Shown piece after piece: positions 5,150-6,293 of a DNA stretch of 6,293 nt (position 1 is its first letter; each line of letters opens with the position of its first letter). A model generated the notes under the pieces. That model searched no databases. It was not told where the DNA came from and saw only the letters and a program-made list of their open reading frames with translations. The DNA comes from Clostridiales bacterium UBA8153 (GTDB taxonomy: Bacteria; Bacillota; Sulfobacillia; UBA8153), in assembly GCA_003449495.1 (NCBI GenBank), contig DMHJ01000149.1, forward strand, positions 1 to 6,293. Direction: 5' to 3'. The translations under genes were made by a program, and so were the position numbers.

Positions 5150-5961
5150 TCTACGTGGGGACGGCCGGGTTCAAGTACGCCGACTGGAAGGGCGTCTTCT
5201 ACCCCACGGGAACCAAGGACGAGGACCTCCTTGCCTATTACGCCACGCAATTCCCCGTGGTCGAACTGGACTTCACCTACTACCGCATGCCCACGGCGCG
5301 CACCATGGCCGGCCTGGAAAGGAAGAGCCCGGACGGATTCCGGTTCTGCGTCAAGGCCAACCGGCTCATGACCCACGAGCGGCCGGCCGAGCCCGCGCTG
5401 CAGGCGTCGTTCCGGGAGTTTGCCTCGGCGCTGGCGCCCTTGGCGGAAACCGGCAAGCTTTCCTGCGTGCTGGCGCAGTTTCCCTGGTCGTTCAAGCCTG
5501 CCCCGGCCACCCTGGCATACGTGCTTTCCTGGCCGGAACGGCTGCCGGGCATACGGTTGGTGGTGGAGTACCGGAACGCCGCGTGGCTGACCCGTACGAC
5601 CTTTGAGGCCATGCGCCGGCACCAGCTGGGCTACTGCTGTGTCGATGAGCCGCCCTTGCGTGGTCTAGTCCCGCCGCTGACCTTGGCCACCTCGGAGCTG
5701 GCCTACGTACGTTATCATGGGCGCAATGCCGCCAAGTGGTGGAACCACGAAAGCGCGGGCGAGCGCTACGACTACCTGTACTCCCGGGAAGAGCTGGCCG
5801 AGTGGATCCCGCGCGTCCGGCAGCTGGAAGAGGCCGCCCCGGAGACCATGCTGATCTTCAACAACTGCCATGCGGGGCAGGCGGCACGCAATGGGCGTAT
5901 GCTCATGTCCATGCTCGACGCGGAGCTTTTCCCCATCGTGGTGCCGCCCAGCGGGCCGTAG
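5146..5961 (+). CDS. DUF72 (YecE-family) TIM-barrel protein
   Basis: The product (271 residues) belongs to the DUF72/YecE family, which adopts a TIM-barrel fold and has no firmly established reaction. Family landmarks are all present: IYVGTAGFKYADWKGVFYP at the N-terminus, VVELDFTYYRMP (38-49), FCVKANRLMTH (67-77), VVEYRNAAWL (139-148), YVRYHGRN (187-194) and IFNNCHAGQAARNG (237-250) near the end. GTG 5146 overlaps the dinB stop by four bases and is preceded by GGAGGGGGAG (5130-5139). The tight coupling to dinB, and the frequent location of this family near DNA-repair genes, suggest a role in nucleic-acid damage handling. That role is inference. The length is normal and there is no sign of decay. 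Confidence 0.92.
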   Translation: MIYVGTAGFKYADWKGVFYPTGTKDEDLLAYYATQFPVVELDFTYYRMPTARTMAGLERKSPDGFRFCVKANRLMTHERPAEPALQASFREFASALAPLAETGKLSCVLAQFPWSFKPAPATLAYVLSWPERLPGIRLVVEYRNAAWLTRTTFEAMRRHQLGYCCVDEPPLRGLVPPLTLATSELAYVRYHGRNAAKWWNHESAGERYDYLYSREELAEWIPRVRQLEEAAPETMLIFNNCHAGQAARNGRMLMSMLDAELFPIVVPPSGP

Positions 5962-6084
5962 GCCCAGGAACTCTCAAGCGCCCGCCTTGGTGCTCCTTCT
6001 CATCCTGCTCCTCGCCGCATCCGCCACTTCGCCGGACCGGCCGCGCCACCCGGCACGGACGGCCGGCACCTGTGACCTTTGGGC

Positions 6085-6113
6085 TTGACGGCCAGGCGAA
6101 ACCCGATTATGAT
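6085..6113 (+). promoter_or_regulatory. Sigma-A promoter of the exported-protein gene
   Basis: TTGACG (6085-6090) and TATGAT (6108-6113) are separated by an optimal 17 bases. Each box has one mismatch to consensus. Transcription should start near 6120, about 40 bases before the TTG at 6160. The site marks the start of a new transcription unit after the DUF72 gene. Confidence 0.72.
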
Positions 6114-6159
6114 CGCGGTGCGCCGCCAGCTACCCCTCCGGGGTATAGGAGGTGACCTG

Positions 6160-6293
6160 TTGCGGCGCTTATTGTGGGTCTGCGTCATCCTGGCGGTGGG
6201 GTGGGTGGCACCTGCCGGCGGCCTGACGGCAGCCGCCGGTTGGCTGGTGCTGCCATTTTGCCCTGGCTGCACCTGGCCACGAGGCCGGGCGGC
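6160..6293 (+). CDS. Exported protein of unknown function, N-terminus only (runs off window)
   Basis: TTG 6160 follows AGGAGGTGA (6147-6155), a near-perfect ribosome binding site, so the start is well supported. The 44 visible residues begin LRRLLWVCVILAVGWVAP, a basic n-region followed by a hydrophobic core, then AGGLTAAAGW, where signal peptidase I could cut after the alanines (about residue 25). This is a typical Sec signal peptide or an N-terminal membrane anchor. The sequence after it (LVLPFCPGCTWPRGRA) holds a CPGC pair but is too short to name a family. The gene has its own promoter and is not coupled to the DUF72 gene 198 bases upstream. Confidence 0.62.
   Translation, partial: MRRLLWVCVILAVGWVAPAGGLTAAAGWLVLPFCPGCTWPRGRA

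Noticed and set aside
5002..5622. A 206-residue ORF antisense to the end of dinB and the DUF72 gene
   Set aside because: It crosses two well-supported genes on the opposite strand and has no recognisable domain.
6000..6080. GC-rich imperfect inverted repeat (GCCGG...CCGGC) as a terminator for the DUF72 gene
   Set aside because: The stem is interrupted and not followed by T residues, so it cannot be separated from ordinary GC-rich sequence.
1..6293. CRISPR array, tRNA, rRNA or insertion sequence
   Set aside because: There is no regularly spaced repeat series, no tRNA-like cloverleaf, no rRNA signature, and no transposase or paired terminal repeats.

Overview
The window looks like chromosomal DNA from a moderately GC-rich Firmicute, probably a thermophilic or anaerobic clostridial lineage of the Moorella/Desulfotomaculum kind. 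The clues are strong GGAGG-type ribosome binding sites, frequent GTG and TTG starts, two textbook TTGACA/TATAAT-type promoters, and a short SpeH-type AdoMet decarboxylase. The taxonomic call is inference; no marker here fixes a genus.

Positions 1-1650 form an accessory scar. At the left edge, on the minus strand, the N-terminal arm-binding domain of a phage-type tyrosine integrase runs in frame into an unrelated membrane-type sequence. A 460-base stretch follows (338-797). It holds short direct and inverted repeats and one doubtful minus-strand ORF. Next is a collapsed restriction-modification operon on the plus strand. It comprises an intact 113-residue protein of unknown function, the first ~38 residues of a DNA methyltransferase cut off at its catalytic DPPF motif, and the first ~60 residues of a type III-like restriction enzyme carrying a frameshift and a stop codon before its own truncation. 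I did not find the bodies of either enzyme gene in the window.

Positions 1650-2240 hold an independent unit: a strong sigma-A promoter, speD/speH (S-adenosylmethionine decarboxylase, polyamine synthesis), possibly a tiny basic peptide, and a long GC-rich hairpin that probably ends the transcript.

Positions 2311-5961 are four housekeeping-type genes in one direction: an M42 metallo-aminopeptidase, nucleoside diphosphate kinase (ndk), DNA polymerase IV (dinB) and a DUF72/YecE-family TIM-barrel protein. The first two are 18 bases apart and the last two overlap by four bases, so co-transcription is likely within each pair. Ndk supplies dNTPs and Pol IV uses them at damaged templates, but this pairing may be only positional. 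DUF72 genes often sit near DNA-repair genes.

Positions 6085-6293 begin a new unit with its own near-consensus promoter, a strong ribosome binding site and a TTG start. It encodes the signal peptide of an exported protein that runs off the window.

The most notable content is the decayed restriction-modification island with its surviving small gene. I see no evidence of a wholly new biological system.
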